Part shown: one piece after another, positions 18,485-28,725 of the stretch
How the letters are laid out: the number at the start of each line of letters is the position of its first letter
Position numbering within the stretch: the first letter of the stretch is position 1
Program-made: the position numbers and the translations under genes
The notes under the pieces: generated by a model
Database searches by the model: none
Told to the model about the DNA's origin: nothing
Seen by the model: the letters and a program-made list of their open reading frames with translations, nothing else
Assembly: GCA_021825865.1 (NCBI GenBank)
Contig: JAKAFU010000003.1
Location: forward strand, 54,085-118,084
Direction of reading: 5' to 3'
Length of the DNA: 64,000 nt
Source of the DNA: a bacterium
Lineage (GTDB): Bacteria; SZUA-79; Acidulodesulfobacterales; Acidulodesulfobacteraceae

Positions 18485-20458
18485 ATGAAAAATAAAAATA
18501 AACCTCCTGTAGAAAAAATGCGTATCAAAAGAGAAATAATTTTTATATTTATCGGTATATTTTTAGTTATTGTTTCTACTTTTATAGAAACAAGAATGCT
18601 TTCTTTTGCCGATGTTTCCGTAACTTCAAAAATTATTGTTTACGCATATATTAATATAACCGTAATTCTATTTCTTTTAATGCTGTTTTTGATTATAAGA
18701 AATATTATAAAACTTTTTTTAGACAAACGAAAAAATGCGCTTGGTTCGAAATTGCGTTCTAAACTTGTTGCGTTATTTGTGCTGGTAAGTCTTATCCCTT
18801 CCTTTTTTATGTTTGCGGTTATAATTGCCGCGGGATTTTTTGCTAACGGAATTAATAAATGGTATGTTCCCGGCATCGAAAAAACGATGGGGTATGCTCT
18901 GAAAATAGCAAAGTTCTCAGATACTTATAAGCCGGGCAATAATATATATAAGCATATTCGGCACAACTCTGCAGCCCGTTCAGCTAACTTAATGTCAAAC
19001 GATAACATAGATAAAGTAAACAGAATGGCTGACTATATAAAGCATTTTTATGCAGAATATTGGCAGGTCGGATTCTTAAAAAATCCCATAGAAACAACAT
19101 ATTTTATCTTATTTTCAACTTTTACCCTTCTTATTCTGTTTATTTCTATCTGGGTGGGATTTTACCTTTCCAAAAAAATAACGGAACCGGTAATAAACCT
19201 TGTCAAAGGAACGGAAAAAATAGCTTCAGGCGAATTAGACGTAAATATTAATTCAGGTTCCGACGATGAGATAGGTATGCTTATAAATTCATTTAATAAT
19301 ATGGCTAGGGACCTTAAGAAAAATAAAGAAATCATTGAAAATGCCAATATGAATCTTAAAAACATCAATACTGAAATTGAAAGAAGAAGAAAATATATAG
19401 AAATTATTTTAAAAAATATAGGTACCGGCGTTATAACTATTGACTCTTCCGGAAAGATTAAAACAATAAACAATGCGGCAGAATATATGTTTCAGGTTAA
19501 TTTTCAAGAAGCGGCAAATAAAAATTATAAAGATGTTTTCAGTAAGATTACTTTTTCTGAAATAAGGGAAATTATAAAAAATCTCGCTAAAAATAATAAA
19601 GAAGAAAGTATTACAAAAGAAATGAAATTAAATATAAACGCTAAATTGCATGTTTATATTATTAATGTTACGGTAATGAAAGATGAAAAAGATGCTTATA
19701 TAGGATTTATCATAGTTATTAACGATACCACCGATATGATGAAAGCGCAGAGAATAGCGGCTTGGGAAGAAGTTGCAAAGAGGATTGCGCATGAAATAAA
19801 AAACCCGTTAACGCCGATAAAATTATCTGCCCAGAGATTAAAAAGAAAATTCGGAGATAAATTAGAATATGATAATAAAATTTTCAACGATTCTATTGAT
19901 ATTATAATTAAAGAAGTTGATGATTTAAAAGGTCTTGTGGATGAGTTTTCTTTATACGCCAGACTGCCTAAAGCAAATTTTAATTATGCCGATGTAAATT
20001 TATTAATAGAAGAATCTTTTTCTTTTTATAAAAACGCGCATAAAAATATACAATTTATTCATAATAATATATGTGAAGATATGCCGTCGGTTTATATAGA
20101 CAAATTGCAGTTTAAAAGGGCTATAATAAACATTCTTGATAATGCGGTGTATAGCATAAATATCAATCGTAAGCATAAATGGGAAAAAGAAACGAATTTT
20201 ATTAAAGCAGAAACGTTTTTTAATCAGGAAAGACAAACCGTGACAATAAAGATATCCGATACGGGCTCAGGTATTGAAGAAGAAAATTTGCCGAATATAT
20301 TTGAACCTTATTTCTCCACGAAAAGGGGCGGTACAGGGCTAGGGCTTGCTATAACCAGAAACATTATTACCGAAAATCACGGGATAATATATGCTCATAA
20401 TATTTCTGACGGCGGCGCAGAGTTTATTATCGAAATAAAACTTGTGAACGATATTTAA
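18485..20458 (+). CDS. NtrY-like membrane sensor histidine kinase
   Basis: 657 residues with the NtrY layout: two N-terminal hydrophobic helices (about residues 15-65), a third at about 94-115, a periplasmic loop, another helix (~200-220), a HAMP linker (~221-275), a PAS domain (~295-405), then HisKA with His436 in AHEIKNPLTPIKLSAQRLK (the NtrY-type H box) and a C-terminal ATPase domain with GSGIEEENLPNIFEPYFSTKRGGTGLGL. It is followed 34 bases later by an NtrX/NtrC-type regulator, so the two form a cognate pair. Nearby glnK-amtB suggests nitrogen sensing, though NtrY-type kinases also respond to redox state. Confidence 0.9.
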   Translation: MKNKNKPPVEKMRIKREIIFIFIGIFLVIVSTFIETRMLSFADVSVTSKIIVYAYINITVILFLLMLFLIIRNIIKLFLDKRKNALGSKLRSKLVALFVLVSLIPSFFMFAVIIAAGFFANGINKWYVPGIEKTMGYALKIAKFSDTYKPGNNIYKHIRHNSAARSANLMSNDNIDKVNRMADYIKHFYAEYWQVGFLKNPIETTYFILFSTFTLLILFISIWVGFYLSKKITEPVINLVKGTEKIASGELDVNINSGSDDEIGMLINSFNNMARDLKKNKEIIENANMNLKNINTEIERRRKYIEIILKNIGTGVITIDSSGKIKTINNAAEYMFQVNFQEAANKNYKDVFSKITFSEIREIIKNLAKNNKEESITKEMKLNINAKLHVYIINVTVMKDEKDAYIGFIIVINDTTDMMKAQRIAAWEEVAKRIAHEIKNPLTPIKLSAQRLKRKFGDKLEYDNKIFNDSIDIIIKEVDDLKGLVDEFSLYARLPKANFNYADVNLLIEESFSFYKNAHKNIQFIHNNICEDMPSVYIDKLQFKRAIINILDNAVYSININRKHKWEKETNFIKAETFFNQERQTVTIKISDTGSGIEEENLPNIFEPYFSTKRGGTGLGLAITRNIITENHGIIYAHNISDGGAEFIIEIKLVNDI

Positions 20459-20492
20459 TATAACGAAGATATTAAACGGAATAAAAATAATA

Positions 20493-21962
20493 ATGAAATC
20501 TATACTTATAATAGACGATGAAGAAAGTATAAGAAAATCCCTTGAAGGGATTTTTATCGACGAGGGCTATGGCGTAATTTCCGAAGAATTCGGAGAAGAA
20601 GGACTTAAAACTTTTTCAGAAAAATTGCCTAATGCGGTATTGCTTGATATCTGGCTCCCTGACAGCGACGGCACTACCATTTTAAATTCCATGGTTAAAA
20701 TTAACAAAAATATTCCCGTAATTATGATATCCGGACATTCAGATATAGATACGGCAATCAAAACAATAAAAATAGGCGCCTATGATTTTATAGAAAAACC
20801 TCTTTCTTTAGAAAGGATTCTTATAACTGTTGAAAATGCGCTAAAATTTAATGAATTAAACGAAAAAAAAATTGTTCTGGCGGAAAGTATACCCGGGTAT
20901 GAAGATGAATTAATAGGCAATTCCGATAAGATTAAAGAATTAAAAAATAAAATATTAAAAGCGGCAGTTTCGGATGCCCCTATTTTAATCACCGGAGAGA
21001 ACGGGACAGGGAAAGAATTAGTTGCAAAATCCCTGCATTTTAACAGTGTAAGAGCAGAAGAACCGTTTATTGCCATTAATTGCGCCGCCGTTCCGGAAGA
21101 TTTAATAGAAAGCGAGCTGTTCGGTTATGAAAAAGGAGCATTTACAGGCGCATTATCGCGTAAAAAAGGAAAATTTGAAATTGCAGACGGCGGAACGCTT
21201 TTTCTTGATGAAATAGGCGATATGAGTTTAAGAATGCAGTCGAAAATTTTAAGGGTTCTGCAAGACAATAAATTTCAGCGTGTAGGAGGGGAATCTACAG
21301 TGGAAGTTAATACGAGAATTATTGCGGCAACAAATAAAAATCTTGAAGATGAGCTCAAACAAGGCAATTTTAGAAGCGATTTATTTTTCAGGCTTAATGT
21401 AATACCGTTTTTTGTTACGCCGCTTAGGGAAAGAAAAGAAGATATACCCATGCTTGTCAATTATTTTATTGATAAATTTAACCGCAGCAATAAACAAAAA
21501 TTATATATAACTATTGAAGACGATGCGGTGGAACTTTTTAAAAATTATTCATGGAAAGGCAATGTAAGGGAATTAAAAAATATTATAGAAAGATTTACGA
21601 TAATGTACTGCGGCAGCCGGATAACAAAATATGACGTCGCGAAAGAACTAAAAATAGATATAGAATATTGCGAAAATAAATTAAACAATGCTGCCGGCTC
21701 TAATATTGCTGATTCAGATAGCTGTACATGCAATATTAATGATAATAATGCAATAAGTAAATATATCGGTATAAATTCTTTAAGAAAAGCAAAAGAAACA
21801 TTTGAAAAAGATTATATAATCTCAAAATTAAAGGAAAATAGTTTTAATATTTCAAATACCGCTAAAAAAATAGGAATGTCCCGCAGGAATCTTCATAATC
21901 GAATAATTTTACTGAATATAGATAATCATATTCATAATATCGGCAGTGAAATTAAAGAATAA
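20493..21962 (+). CDS. NtrX/NtrC-type sigma-54-dependent response regulator
   Basis: 489 residues. Receiver domain with Asp52 as phosphoacceptor (LLDIWLPDSDG) and the conserved EKPLSLERIL. AAA+ domain with Walker A GENGTGKE, the sigma-54 contact loop GAFTGA at residues 215-220, Walker B GGTLFLDEIGDM and the arginine-finger region FRSDLFFRLNV. C-terminal Fis-type helix-turn-helix (NISNTAKKIGMSRRNLHNRI). EKPLSLERIL and the partner kinase fit NtrX more than NtrC. The nearest matching target is the -24/-12 promoter 370 bases downstream, before the porin gene. Confidence 0.92.
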   Translation: MKSILIIDDEESIRKSLEGIFIDEGYGVISEEFGEEGLKTFSEKLPNAVLLDIWLPDSDGTTILNSMVKINKNIPVIMISGHSDIDTAIKTIKIGAYDFIEKPLSLERILITVENALKFNELNEKKIVLAESIPGYEDELIGNSDKIKELKNKILKAAVSDAPILITGENGTGKELVAKSLHFNSVRAEEPFIAINCAAVPEDLIESELFGYEKGAFTGALSRKKGKFEIADGGTLFLDEIGDMSLRMQSKILRVLQDNKFQRVGGESTVEVNTRIIAATNKNLEDELKQGNFRSDLFFRLNVIPFFVTPLRERKEDIPMLVNYFIDKFNRSNKQKLYITIEDDAVELFKNYSWKGNVRELKNIIERFTIMYCGSRITKYDVAKELKIDIEYCENKLNNAAGSNIADSDSCTCNINDNNAISKYIGINSLRKAKETFEKDYIISKLKENSFNISNTAKKIGMSRRNLHNRIILLNIDNHIHNIGSEIKE

Positions 21963-22331
21963 TTGATAAAATTATTAATCAATCTTGCCGAATCTTTTTT
22001 TTGCCCATAATTTGTTCAATTATTAGTCAATATATAAAATGATTAAAATTTATGCATCGATATTGACTAAAAATTAGGCATTACTGCACTATTTCTCCAT
22101 CCATAATTTCTTTTCAAACAGCTTGTTATTGCGCGGGTTATTAACCGATGTGCACTATTTTTCATTTTCTTCAATGATAACTTGTTAATATTATTCTGTT
22201 TTGCAAATTCTGCCGTTGTGCCGGTATTTGTTATAGCGCATAAATGCGCCGCCGATGCAATCAACAATATAAATTAGCAATATCAGGAACTTATAGTTAA
22301 TTATGCTTTAGCTCGGCTAAAATAAACATTC
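21963..22331. other. Gene-free gap after the regulator: inverted repeat and two NtrC-like half-sites
   Basis: No supported gene. A perfect 11-bp inverted repeat TTAGTCAATAT (22023-22033) / ATATTGACTAA (22060-22070) may form a transcript-end hairpin but lacks a T run on the plus strand. The ten-mer TGCACTATTT occurs twice, at 22085-22094 and 22151-22160; TGCACTA matches one half of the NtrC enhancer consensus, but the second halves are not visible. Both lie 170-250 bases upstream of the sigma-54 promoter, a plausible enhancer distance. Confidence 0.4.
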
Positions 22332-22347
22332 TGGCACTATTATTGCA
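22332..22347 (+). promoter_or_regulatory. Sigma-54 (-24/-12) promoter for the porin gene
   Basis: TGGCAC, five bases, then TTGCA matches the sigma-54 consensus (TGGCAC-N5-TTGCW) at every defined position. The GG is at 22333-22334 and the GC at 22345-22346, which puts the transcription start near 22358 and gives a leader of about 150 bases before the porin ATG at 22510. An NtrX/NtrC-type activator gene ends 370 bases upstream and rpoN is in this window. Confidence 0.85.
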
Positions 22348-22509
22348 TTGATATAAAACGGTTATACAGGAATTAGTTTTATATGTTTTATCATAAAACT
22401 TTATAATGATAATTTAATTTTAATTTTATTAATAATTTTTATTAAATATTTTTTAACCTTTAACTATTTTAACAACCGTTATTTTACAAAATTTTAATGG
22501 GAGGCAGTT

Positions 22510-24003
22510 ATGCAAGCAGGTATTAGGAATTGTAAGAACGGGAAAAACCGAGTAATGCAGAACAGTAAATTGAGTACGGTATTAATCTCATCAAAAAAGT
22601 TAATGTTTTTAGTTTTATTTGCGGTATTTTTTGTTTCTATGATTGTTCCGAAGAGGTCTTTCGCAGCCGAAACGAACCCTTCAGGAGCCGGAAGCGTCTT
22701 TAAAAACACTAACGGTCTAAAAGCGAAATCCGGCAATACCGACAGTGCGGCGCTTAACTCTTTAACGCTAAAAATGAACAAAATTTCTAAAGAATTAAAC
22801 GAACTGAAAGCAAAACAGAAAAGTTCAAATTCTTATTTTTCAAATATTCAGCTTCTCGGTACATTAATAGCTTCTTATACGTATAATCTTGCTAAACCGA
22901 ACGCCTATAACGGAAATTACGGCGATAACTGGCAGCCGGACGGTTTTGCGGTTAATAATGCAGACATTACGTTAAGACGCTCACCCGGAACGAATTCTAA
23001 TCCGTATGGCGTAGGTTTTCATATTTCATTGGACTTCGGGCAGAATATTCAGTTTTATAAGGCATATTACGGCAACATATCATACTTTACGCAGTCCATG
23101 CAGGACAGAACACCTTACGACGTGAGGCAGGCTTATATCAACATAAATTTGCCGGTAGGAAGCGGTCTTGATGTACATATAGGCAAAGAAAAAGAACAGT
23201 TGGGATTTGAAAACTTTAATCCTATCAGAAACTGGAACGATACATATTCATTGCTGGACGATGCCGAACCTGCAACCCTTACGGGCATATTCCTGACTTA
23301 TAATTTTATCCCTCAGCTTGTTTCAACCCTGGGTATTGCAAATACGGATAATGCGGCAGTGCCGATTGATAACCTGCCGGTAATAGAATTAAACGAGTCT
23401 TATACGCCTGTCAGCGTCCTGACTTTTAACGGCGGATTTATCTATGGAGCAAACAGCTATTTTGTGACGAATAATAATACATTATATCAGGACAATCTGA
23501 ATAAATCGTTTTACAGCTATATAGATGCTCAGTACAGCCCGGACAACGACTGGTCATTTGTGGCTGATTACGAAGTAGGTCTGGGAGGAGGAATTAACAG
23601 CGGCGTTTTAAGTTCAAACGATGTATCTCCGTCTGAAGTTACGTACCCTTCTTTAATCCAGACTTCCGATTCTACATACGATAAGTCTCATTTTAGCGGG
23701 GCAGCGGTCTATATCCATCATCAGAAAAATTATTCAATAGGAATGTTCGGAGAAACATTAAGAGAAACGCTGGCATTAGACCCCAACGGCATGTGGGAAG
23801 CTACGAGCACTGCAGGGGTATCAAATACTTATTTGGATACTACCCTTACGTTTGCTTATCAGCCTTCTAACGCATTATTTAAAAGCACGCAGTTCAGGCT
23901 TGAATTTGAGCATCAGTCGGATAATCATCATGTGTATGCAGGATTAACCGAAAACCACAGTACGCAGAACACGGTAAATTTTATGGTTCTGTATAGTTTT
24001 TAG
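22510..24003 (+). CDS. Outer-membrane beta-barrel porin (BBP2/OmpL-like) with N-terminal coiled coil
   Basis: 497 residues. A hydrophobic export segment at about residues 31-50 ends in SFAA, a likely cleavage site. A short coiled coil follows (about 76-98, LNSLTLKMNKISKELNELKAK), then alternating beta-strand sequence to the end, with a C-terminal NFMVLYSF: terminal Phe is the signature for insertion by the Bam machine. The pattern (GFHISLDFGQNIQF, DVRQAYININLP, VHIGKEKEQLGFENF) fits the outer-membrane beta-barrel BBP2 family. GGGAGG precedes the ATG. Its sigma-54 promoter and the following glnK-amtB suggest a nitrogen-source uptake channel; the solute is unknown. Confidence 0.85.
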   Translation: MQAGIRNCKNGKNRVMQNSKLSTVLISSKKLMFLVLFAVFFVSMIVPKRSFAAETNPSGAGSVFKNTNGLKAKSGNTDSAALNSLTLKMNKISKELNELKAKQKSSNSYFSNIQLLGTLIASYTYNLAKPNAYNGNYGDNWQPDGFAVNNADITLRRSPGTNSNPYGVGFHISLDFGQNIQFYKAYYGNISYFTQSMQDRTPYDVRQAYININLPVGSGLDVHIGKEKEQLGFENFNPIRNWNDTYSLLDDAEPATLTGIFLTYNFIPQLVSTLGIANTDNAAVPIDNLPVIELNESYTPVSVLTFNGGFIYGANSYFVTNNNTLYQDNLNKSFYSYIDAQYSPDNDWSFVADYEVGLGGGINSGVLSSNDVSPSEVTYPSLIQTSDSTYDKSHFSGAAVYIHHQKNYSIGMFGETLRETLALDPNGMWEATSTAGVSNTYLDTTLTFAYQPSNALFKSTQFRLEFEHQSDNHHVYAGLTENHSTQNTVNFMVLYSF

Positions 24004-24042
24004 GCAGTTATAATTATAATTTAAATTTTTGCACTAGTATGA

Positions 24043-24432
<390 letters not shown>

Positions 24433-24535
24433 TTTTGTATATTTTATAATTAGCTGCTTACGGTTTTATAATTATGATGATTATCATTATGATTATAATT
24501 TAAAAAGATACAATTATATAATCTGGAGAATAATT

Positions 24536-25864
24536 ATGAAAAAAATTAACGGAATTTTAACAGTTTTCGGAGGGCTGTTTTTAGTTCTCTTTGGCTGGGC
24601 TACACCTGTATTTGCGGCGACTGCTAAGGTACCAAAGTTTGTTCCGGGAAATATAGCGTGGGTACTGGCTTCTTCAGCGCTTGTGCTTATAATGACACCG
24701 GCATTAGGGTTTTATTACGGCGGTATGGTCAGAAAAAAGAACGTGCTGAATACTATATCGCTAAGTTTTATTACAATATGCACTGTAAGTATTATTTGGA
24801 TACTATGGGGTTATTCTATAGCGTTCGGACCGGATGCTTTTTTTGGGATTATAGGTAATCTTAAGTATTTAGGATTGGCTGTTATGGGCGTAAATCAGCA
24901 TTCGAGGTATGACGGTACTATTCCTTCTTTTATTTACGTTATGTTTCAATTAATGTTCGCTATAATCACGGTTGCGCTTATCAGCGGTTCTTTAGTGGAG
25001 AGAATCAAATTTTCTTCATGGGTAGTCTTTACTGTAATATGGCTTACTGTGGTCTATGCTCCTGTAGCGCAGTCGGTGTGGGGTGTGGGAGGATTATTTA
25101 ATAACATGGGTGCGCTTGATTTTGCCGGAGGAACGGTCGTTCATATAAATTCCGGTGTCGCAGGTCTTGCAGGCGCATTAGTCCTCGGCAAAAGGAAAGG
25201 ATATATGAAAGAAAATATCATTCAGCCTAACCAGCTTGCATATACAATCTTGGGCGGCGCATTATTATGGTTCGGCTGGTTCGGTTTTAATGCCGGCAGC
25301 GCGTTAGAAGCTAACGGTCTGGCAGCATCTGCTTTTCTTGTAACAAATACTGCTACCGCCGCCGCTGCAATAAGCTGGATGGTTGCGGAATGGATCCATA
25401 GCGGCAAGCCTACAACGCTGGGAATGATTTCCGGCGCGGTCGCAGGTCTTGTTGCTATAACGCCTGCTTCAGGTTTTGTTAACCCGCTCGCGTCTATTGT
25501 TATAGGACTTGTAGTAGGTGTTTTATGCTATTCTATGGTAGTTTTTGTAAAACCTAAACTTGGTTACGATGATGCGCTGGACGCTTTTAATGTTCACGCT
25601 ATCGGCGGAGCATGGGGAGCGCTTGCGACGGGGTTATTCGCCGACCCTCTTATAAATCCGGGGCACAGCGGCTTATTTTACGGAAATCCTCACCAGGTTG
25701 TCGTTCAGCTGATAACCATCGTATCGGTCGCGGGTTACTCTTTTGTGATGAGTTTTATAATATTTAAACTTATAGATAAATTTATGGGCTTAAGAGTGAG
25801 CAAAGAGGAAGAAGCTATGGGTCTTGATATCACTCAGCATGATGAATCAGGCTATAATCTATAA
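24536..25864 (+). CDS. amtB: Ammonium transporter AmtB
   Basis: Membrane ammonium channel, 442 residues, with an N-terminal signal-like helix (about residues 5-27, VFAAT) and then eleven membrane segments. Signatures: GFYYGGMVRKKN, the ammonium-pathway region DFAGGTVVHINSG with the first channel His, and VHAIGGAWGALATGLFA with the second His. Directly downstream of glnK, the standard pairing in which GlnK plugs the channel when nitrogen is plentiful. A strong terminator follows. Confidence 0.98.
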   Translation: MKKINGILTVFGGLFLVLFGWATPVFAATAKVPKFVPGNIAWVLASSALVLIMTPALGFYYGGMVRKKNVLNTISLSFITICTVSIIWILWGYSIAFGPDAFFGIIGNLKYLGLAVMGVNQHSRYDGTIPSFIYVMFQLMFAIITVALISGSLVERIKFSSWVVFTVIWLTVVYAPVAQSVWGVGGLFNNMGALDFAGGTVVHINSGVAGLAGALVLGKRKGYMKENIIQPNQLAYTILGGALLWFGWFGFNAGSALEANGLAASAFLVTNTATAAAAISWMVAEWIHSGKPTTLGMISGAVAGLVAITPASGFVNPLASIVIGLVVGVLCYSMVVFVKPKLGYDDALDAFNVHAIGGAWGALATGLFADPLINPGHSGLFYGNPHQVVVQLITIVSVAGYSFVMSFIIFKLIDKFMGLRVSKEEEAMGLDITQHDESGYNL

Positions 25865-25936
25865 GTAAAATAACTTATTTATAACTCTTAACAAAAACAA
25901 AGATGCTTATAATTAATTAACGGCATTGATTTATTT

Positions 25937-26005
25937 AATCCTTCATGGCTTGTAAAAAAATATTATTAATTTGTTTTTTTATTGTTTAGCCATGAAGGAT
26001 TTTTA
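25937..26005 (+). terminator. Terminator after amtB (14-bp perfect stem)
   Basis: AATCCTTCATGGCT (25937-25950) and AGCCATGAAGGATT (25988-26001) pair perfectly, with a 37-base A/T loop that can itself pair, followed by Ts. It ends the porin-glnK-amtB run. The rest of the 316-bp gap to the next gene shows nothing else recognisable. Confidence 0.85.
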
Positions 26006-26181
26006 TATATGATTTATTATGTATATAAAATAATGATAAAATATAAACAGCTGCTCAATTAGATAATAATAAAAAAAGATAACTAAAAAATATAACCAAA
26101 AAAATAAAAAACTAAACGTTTAAAAATTGCTGAAAAAATTATATCTTTTTTATAGAATAAATAATTTGATAGAATTGAATT

Positions 26182-27303
26182 ATGGATATTAAATTTAAAC
26201 TCATTTTAAATAATATAAATTATTCAATAATTCTTTTTAATGAAGAATTAACAGTTGAATTTTTAAATATTGCCGCTCAGGAACTTACCGGATATTCGGA
26301 TTATTTCTCTTATTCCAATCATTTAAACGCAAACCAATTTTTTCATAATAATAAATATATTATAGCCAAGATAAATGAAGTTATGAAGACGGGGGAAGGA
26401 TTTATTGATTTTGACTTTGAATTTTATAAAAATAACAGACAAAATAATAAGAGAGCGATAATAGTCGAGATAGCTAAGATTAATGATGATGAGAAATATT
26501 ATATACTTATATCTATGAAAGATATAACGAGATTTAAGGAAATGGACAATATCATTAAAAATGAAGAAAAGTTGCAAAATTTTTCAAGATTTATAGCTGA
26601 AATTTCCCATGAAATCAGAAATCCGCTTGGCGGAGTAAAAGCTTCCGCCTCATATCTGAAGAAAAAAATTATTGAAGAACACGATTCTCTCCCTGAAAGT
26701 TTAAAGGAATTATCGCAATTTACGGAAATAATTGTTAAAGAAATAGACAGAATTAACATTTTAATAGAAGATTTACTGTCGTTATCTAAAAATCATAAAA
26801 TAAATGCGGAAATGCTTAATGTAAATAAAGTCATAAACGAAATTATTGAAATAGAGACTGCCGTTAATTCTGAAAAGAATATAAAATTTATTAAAGAATT
26901 TGACCCGAGTTTGCCGGAAATCTTTGCTTCAGAGGATGCCTTAAAACAGGTTTTTTTGAATATAATAAAAAATGCTATTGTGGCTGTTCAGAATAAAAAC
27001 AAAGGATTTATAAGAATTACTACAAGAATTGATGCTGAAAGAAATATTCCGAAATTTATAAAAATAATTTTTTCAGATAACGGTGTAGGAATTAGCAAAA
27101 AAGATTTTAATAAATTATTTGAACCGTTTTTCACTACTAAAGAAAAAGGCACAGGACTGGGACTCGCAATCTCGCAGAAAATTATTTTTGAACATAACGG
27201 TTTTATAAATGTTAAATCGGTAAAAAATAAAGGCACGGATGTAATTGTTTATTTGCCTGAAGGGAAAAATAAAAAAATCGCGCATTCTATGAATCATACA
27301 TAA
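26182..27303 (+). CDS. Orphan PAS-domain histidine kinase (NtrB-like, cytoplasmic)
   Basis: 373 residues without membrane segments. N-terminal PAS domain (about residues 5-120, SIILFNEELTVEFLNIAAQELTGY), HisKA with His143 in SHEIRNPLGGVKASASYL, and a C-terminal ATPase domain with DNGVGISKKDFNKLFEPFFTTKEKGTGLGLAIS. The organisation resembles NtrB/AtoS-type kinases that drive sigma-54 activators. No response regulator gene adjoins it; NtrX-type regulator at 20.5 kb is the nearest. The 3' end overlaps the convergent DUF1015 gene by 17 bases. Confidence 0.88.
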   Translation: MDIKFKLILNNINYSIILFNEELTVEFLNIAAQELTGYSDYFSYSNHLNANQFFHNNKYIIAKINEVMKTGEGFIDFDFEFYKNNRQNNKRAIIVEIAKINDDEKYYILISMKDITRFKEMDNIIKNEEKLQNFSRFIAEISHEIRNPLGGVKASASYLKKKIIEEHDSLPESLKELSQFTEIIVKEIDRINILIEDLLSLSKNHKINAEMLNVNKVINEIIEIETAVNSEKNIKFIKEFDPSLPEIFASEDALKQVFLNIIKNAIVAVQNKNKGFIRITTRIDAERNIPKFIKIIFSDNGVGISKKDFNKLFEPFFTTKEKGTGLGLAISQKIIFEHNGFINVKSVKNKGTDVIVYLPEGKNKKIAHSMNHT

Positions 27304-28612
27304 CATTTATTGTTAAACCGGATATTATTTTTGGATAAAAAAAAGTAGATTTTTGAGGCATTCTTAAATTAAGCGATGCTATTTTTGTAACATCTTCAAT
27401 TTTTGTCGGATTCATTAAGAAAACGGCTTCTATTTTCTCTTGTTTATTATTATTGCAGGTATTATTTTTACCGGATATGCTGTCTATTGCATTCAAAGCA
27501 TCTTTTTCATATAAAATAAACCGCTGGTTGTCTATATCCGAGTCTTCCATCTGCAGGATATTTTTAAAAATATAGTTTTGCAATATTGAGACGTCTAAGC
27601 GTTCCAACGGATTATCGATAGCATTCCCGACGGTATCTTTTAAAGAGATTACAAAATATTTCCCTGATTCGTGAATAAATCCGAATGATGAATTATCCTT
27701 ATTTTTATTGAGGTCGCCGACAATATTTTGAGCGTCCGACGGTATAACGGTAAAATTTTTCTCAACTTCGTTTATAAAATTTTCAAGTTTTATTTTTTTA
27801 TTAATTATACATCTGTGAGTAGGTAAAATGAGCATTCCGTCCTGATTAATGGGCGCAAAATACATCATGCAATAGTCTGCGTTGATTTTTTTATTATTGT
27901 TGCCGGCGGATTCAATATAGTTTCTAAAATTCAAACATGTTTCGAATCTGTGGTGACCGTCTGCAATATATATGCTTTTATCCTCCATTTTTGTTTTTAT
28001 AAAATCAATTAACTTTTTATCGGTTACTCTGTATAATTTATGCGTTTCGTTTTTATCGTCCGCAAACTCGGAAATTTTAGATGCTTTATTGTTTTGAATA
28101 GAATCGGTTATGAAATTGACTATGGATTTGTCGCCGTCTTCAAATATGGAGAATATGGAACTAAGGTTTGCTTTTGTAGCCTCCATTAGTTTGAGTCGGT
28201 CTTCTTTAGGCTTAGCAAGGGTTTTTTCGTGACCGAATATCTGCGAATTTTCCTTTTGCGCAGGTAATCTAAATAACGAAATAAAACCTAACCGTTCATA
28301 TTTTTTGCCTTCGGATGTAAAACTTTGCAAGTATAAATATATTGCCTCTTCAGGTTCTCGGATTAAAATATTTTCTTTAATCCATTTATTTAATAATTCC
28401 TCGGCGCGGGTATATTTATTGCTGGCAGGCGAATCATAATTATTTTCTTTGCCAAGAATAAGTCTTATAATATTGTATTCCGACCTTTTGTACAGTGCCT
28501 CCTGAAGCTCTTTGCTTATAACATCATAAGGCGGAGCGGTAACATCATCAAACTTAATTTTGCCGGTATTATAAATATATGGCTTAAAAGGGGCTATCTC
28601 AGTTTTTGGCAT
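27287..28612 (-). CDS. DUF1015 family protein
   Basis: 441 residues matching the DUF1015 family (sometimes annotated SerK-like or uncharacterised). Typical features are the N-terminal FKPYIYNTGKIKFDDVTAPPYDVIS, IRLILGKE, the central FGHEKTLAKPKEDRLKLM, and ADGHHRFETCLNF with the conserved ADGHHR, a probable active or binding site. The biochemical role is not established from sequence. No functional link to the flanking kinase or cytochrome c biogenesis genes is apparent. Confidence 0.87.
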   Translation of the reverse strand: MPKTEIAPFKPYIYNTGKIKFDDVTAPPYDVISKELQEALYKRSEYNIIRLILGKENNYDSPASNKYTRAEELLNKWIKENILIREPEEAIYLYLQSFTSEGKKYERLGFISLFRLPAQKENSQIFGHEKTLAKPKEDRLKLMEATKANLSSIFSIFEDGDKSIVNFITDSIQNNKASKISEFADDKNETHKLYRVTDKKLIDFIKTKMEDKSIYIADGHHRFETCLNFRNYIESAGNNNKKINADYCMMYFAPINQDGMLILPTHRCIINKKIKLENFINEVEKNFTVIPSDAQNIVGDLNKNKDNSSFGFIHESGKYFVISLKDTVGNAIDNPLERLDVSILQNYIFKNILQMEDSDIDNQRFILYEKDALNAIDSISGKNNTCNNNKQEKIEAVFLMNPTKIEDVTKIASLNLRMPQKSTFFYPKIISGLTINVMYDS

Positions 28613-28688
28613 ACTATATTATAATCTATTATTTAAAATTAATGTAATAATTTAAACATAATTTAAAAATTTATAATTTAAAGGTGTC

Positions 28689-28725
28689 TGACCCCTTTAT
28701 TATGACCCCTTTATTACCTTTATTA
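28689..28725. repeat. 14-bp tandem repeat overlapping the ccsA stop codon
   Basis: TGACCCCTTTATTA occurs exactly at 28689-28702 and 28703-28716, with a third partial unit running into the reverse-strand stop codon of ccsA (28723-28725). It is preceded by AAGGTGTC, giving a GGTGTCTGACCCC motif familiar from intergenic repeats in many bacteria, but no mobile element is present. Confidence 0.8.

Noticed and set aside
22067..22267. 66-residue reverse ORF in the gap before the porin gene
   Set aside because: No ribosome site, no recognisable pattern, and it covers the gene-free regulatory region.
28683..28716. Insertion-sequence end or REP element
   Set aside because: GGTGTCTGACCCC is reminiscent of dispersed intergenic repeats but no transposase or terminal repeat pair is nearby.
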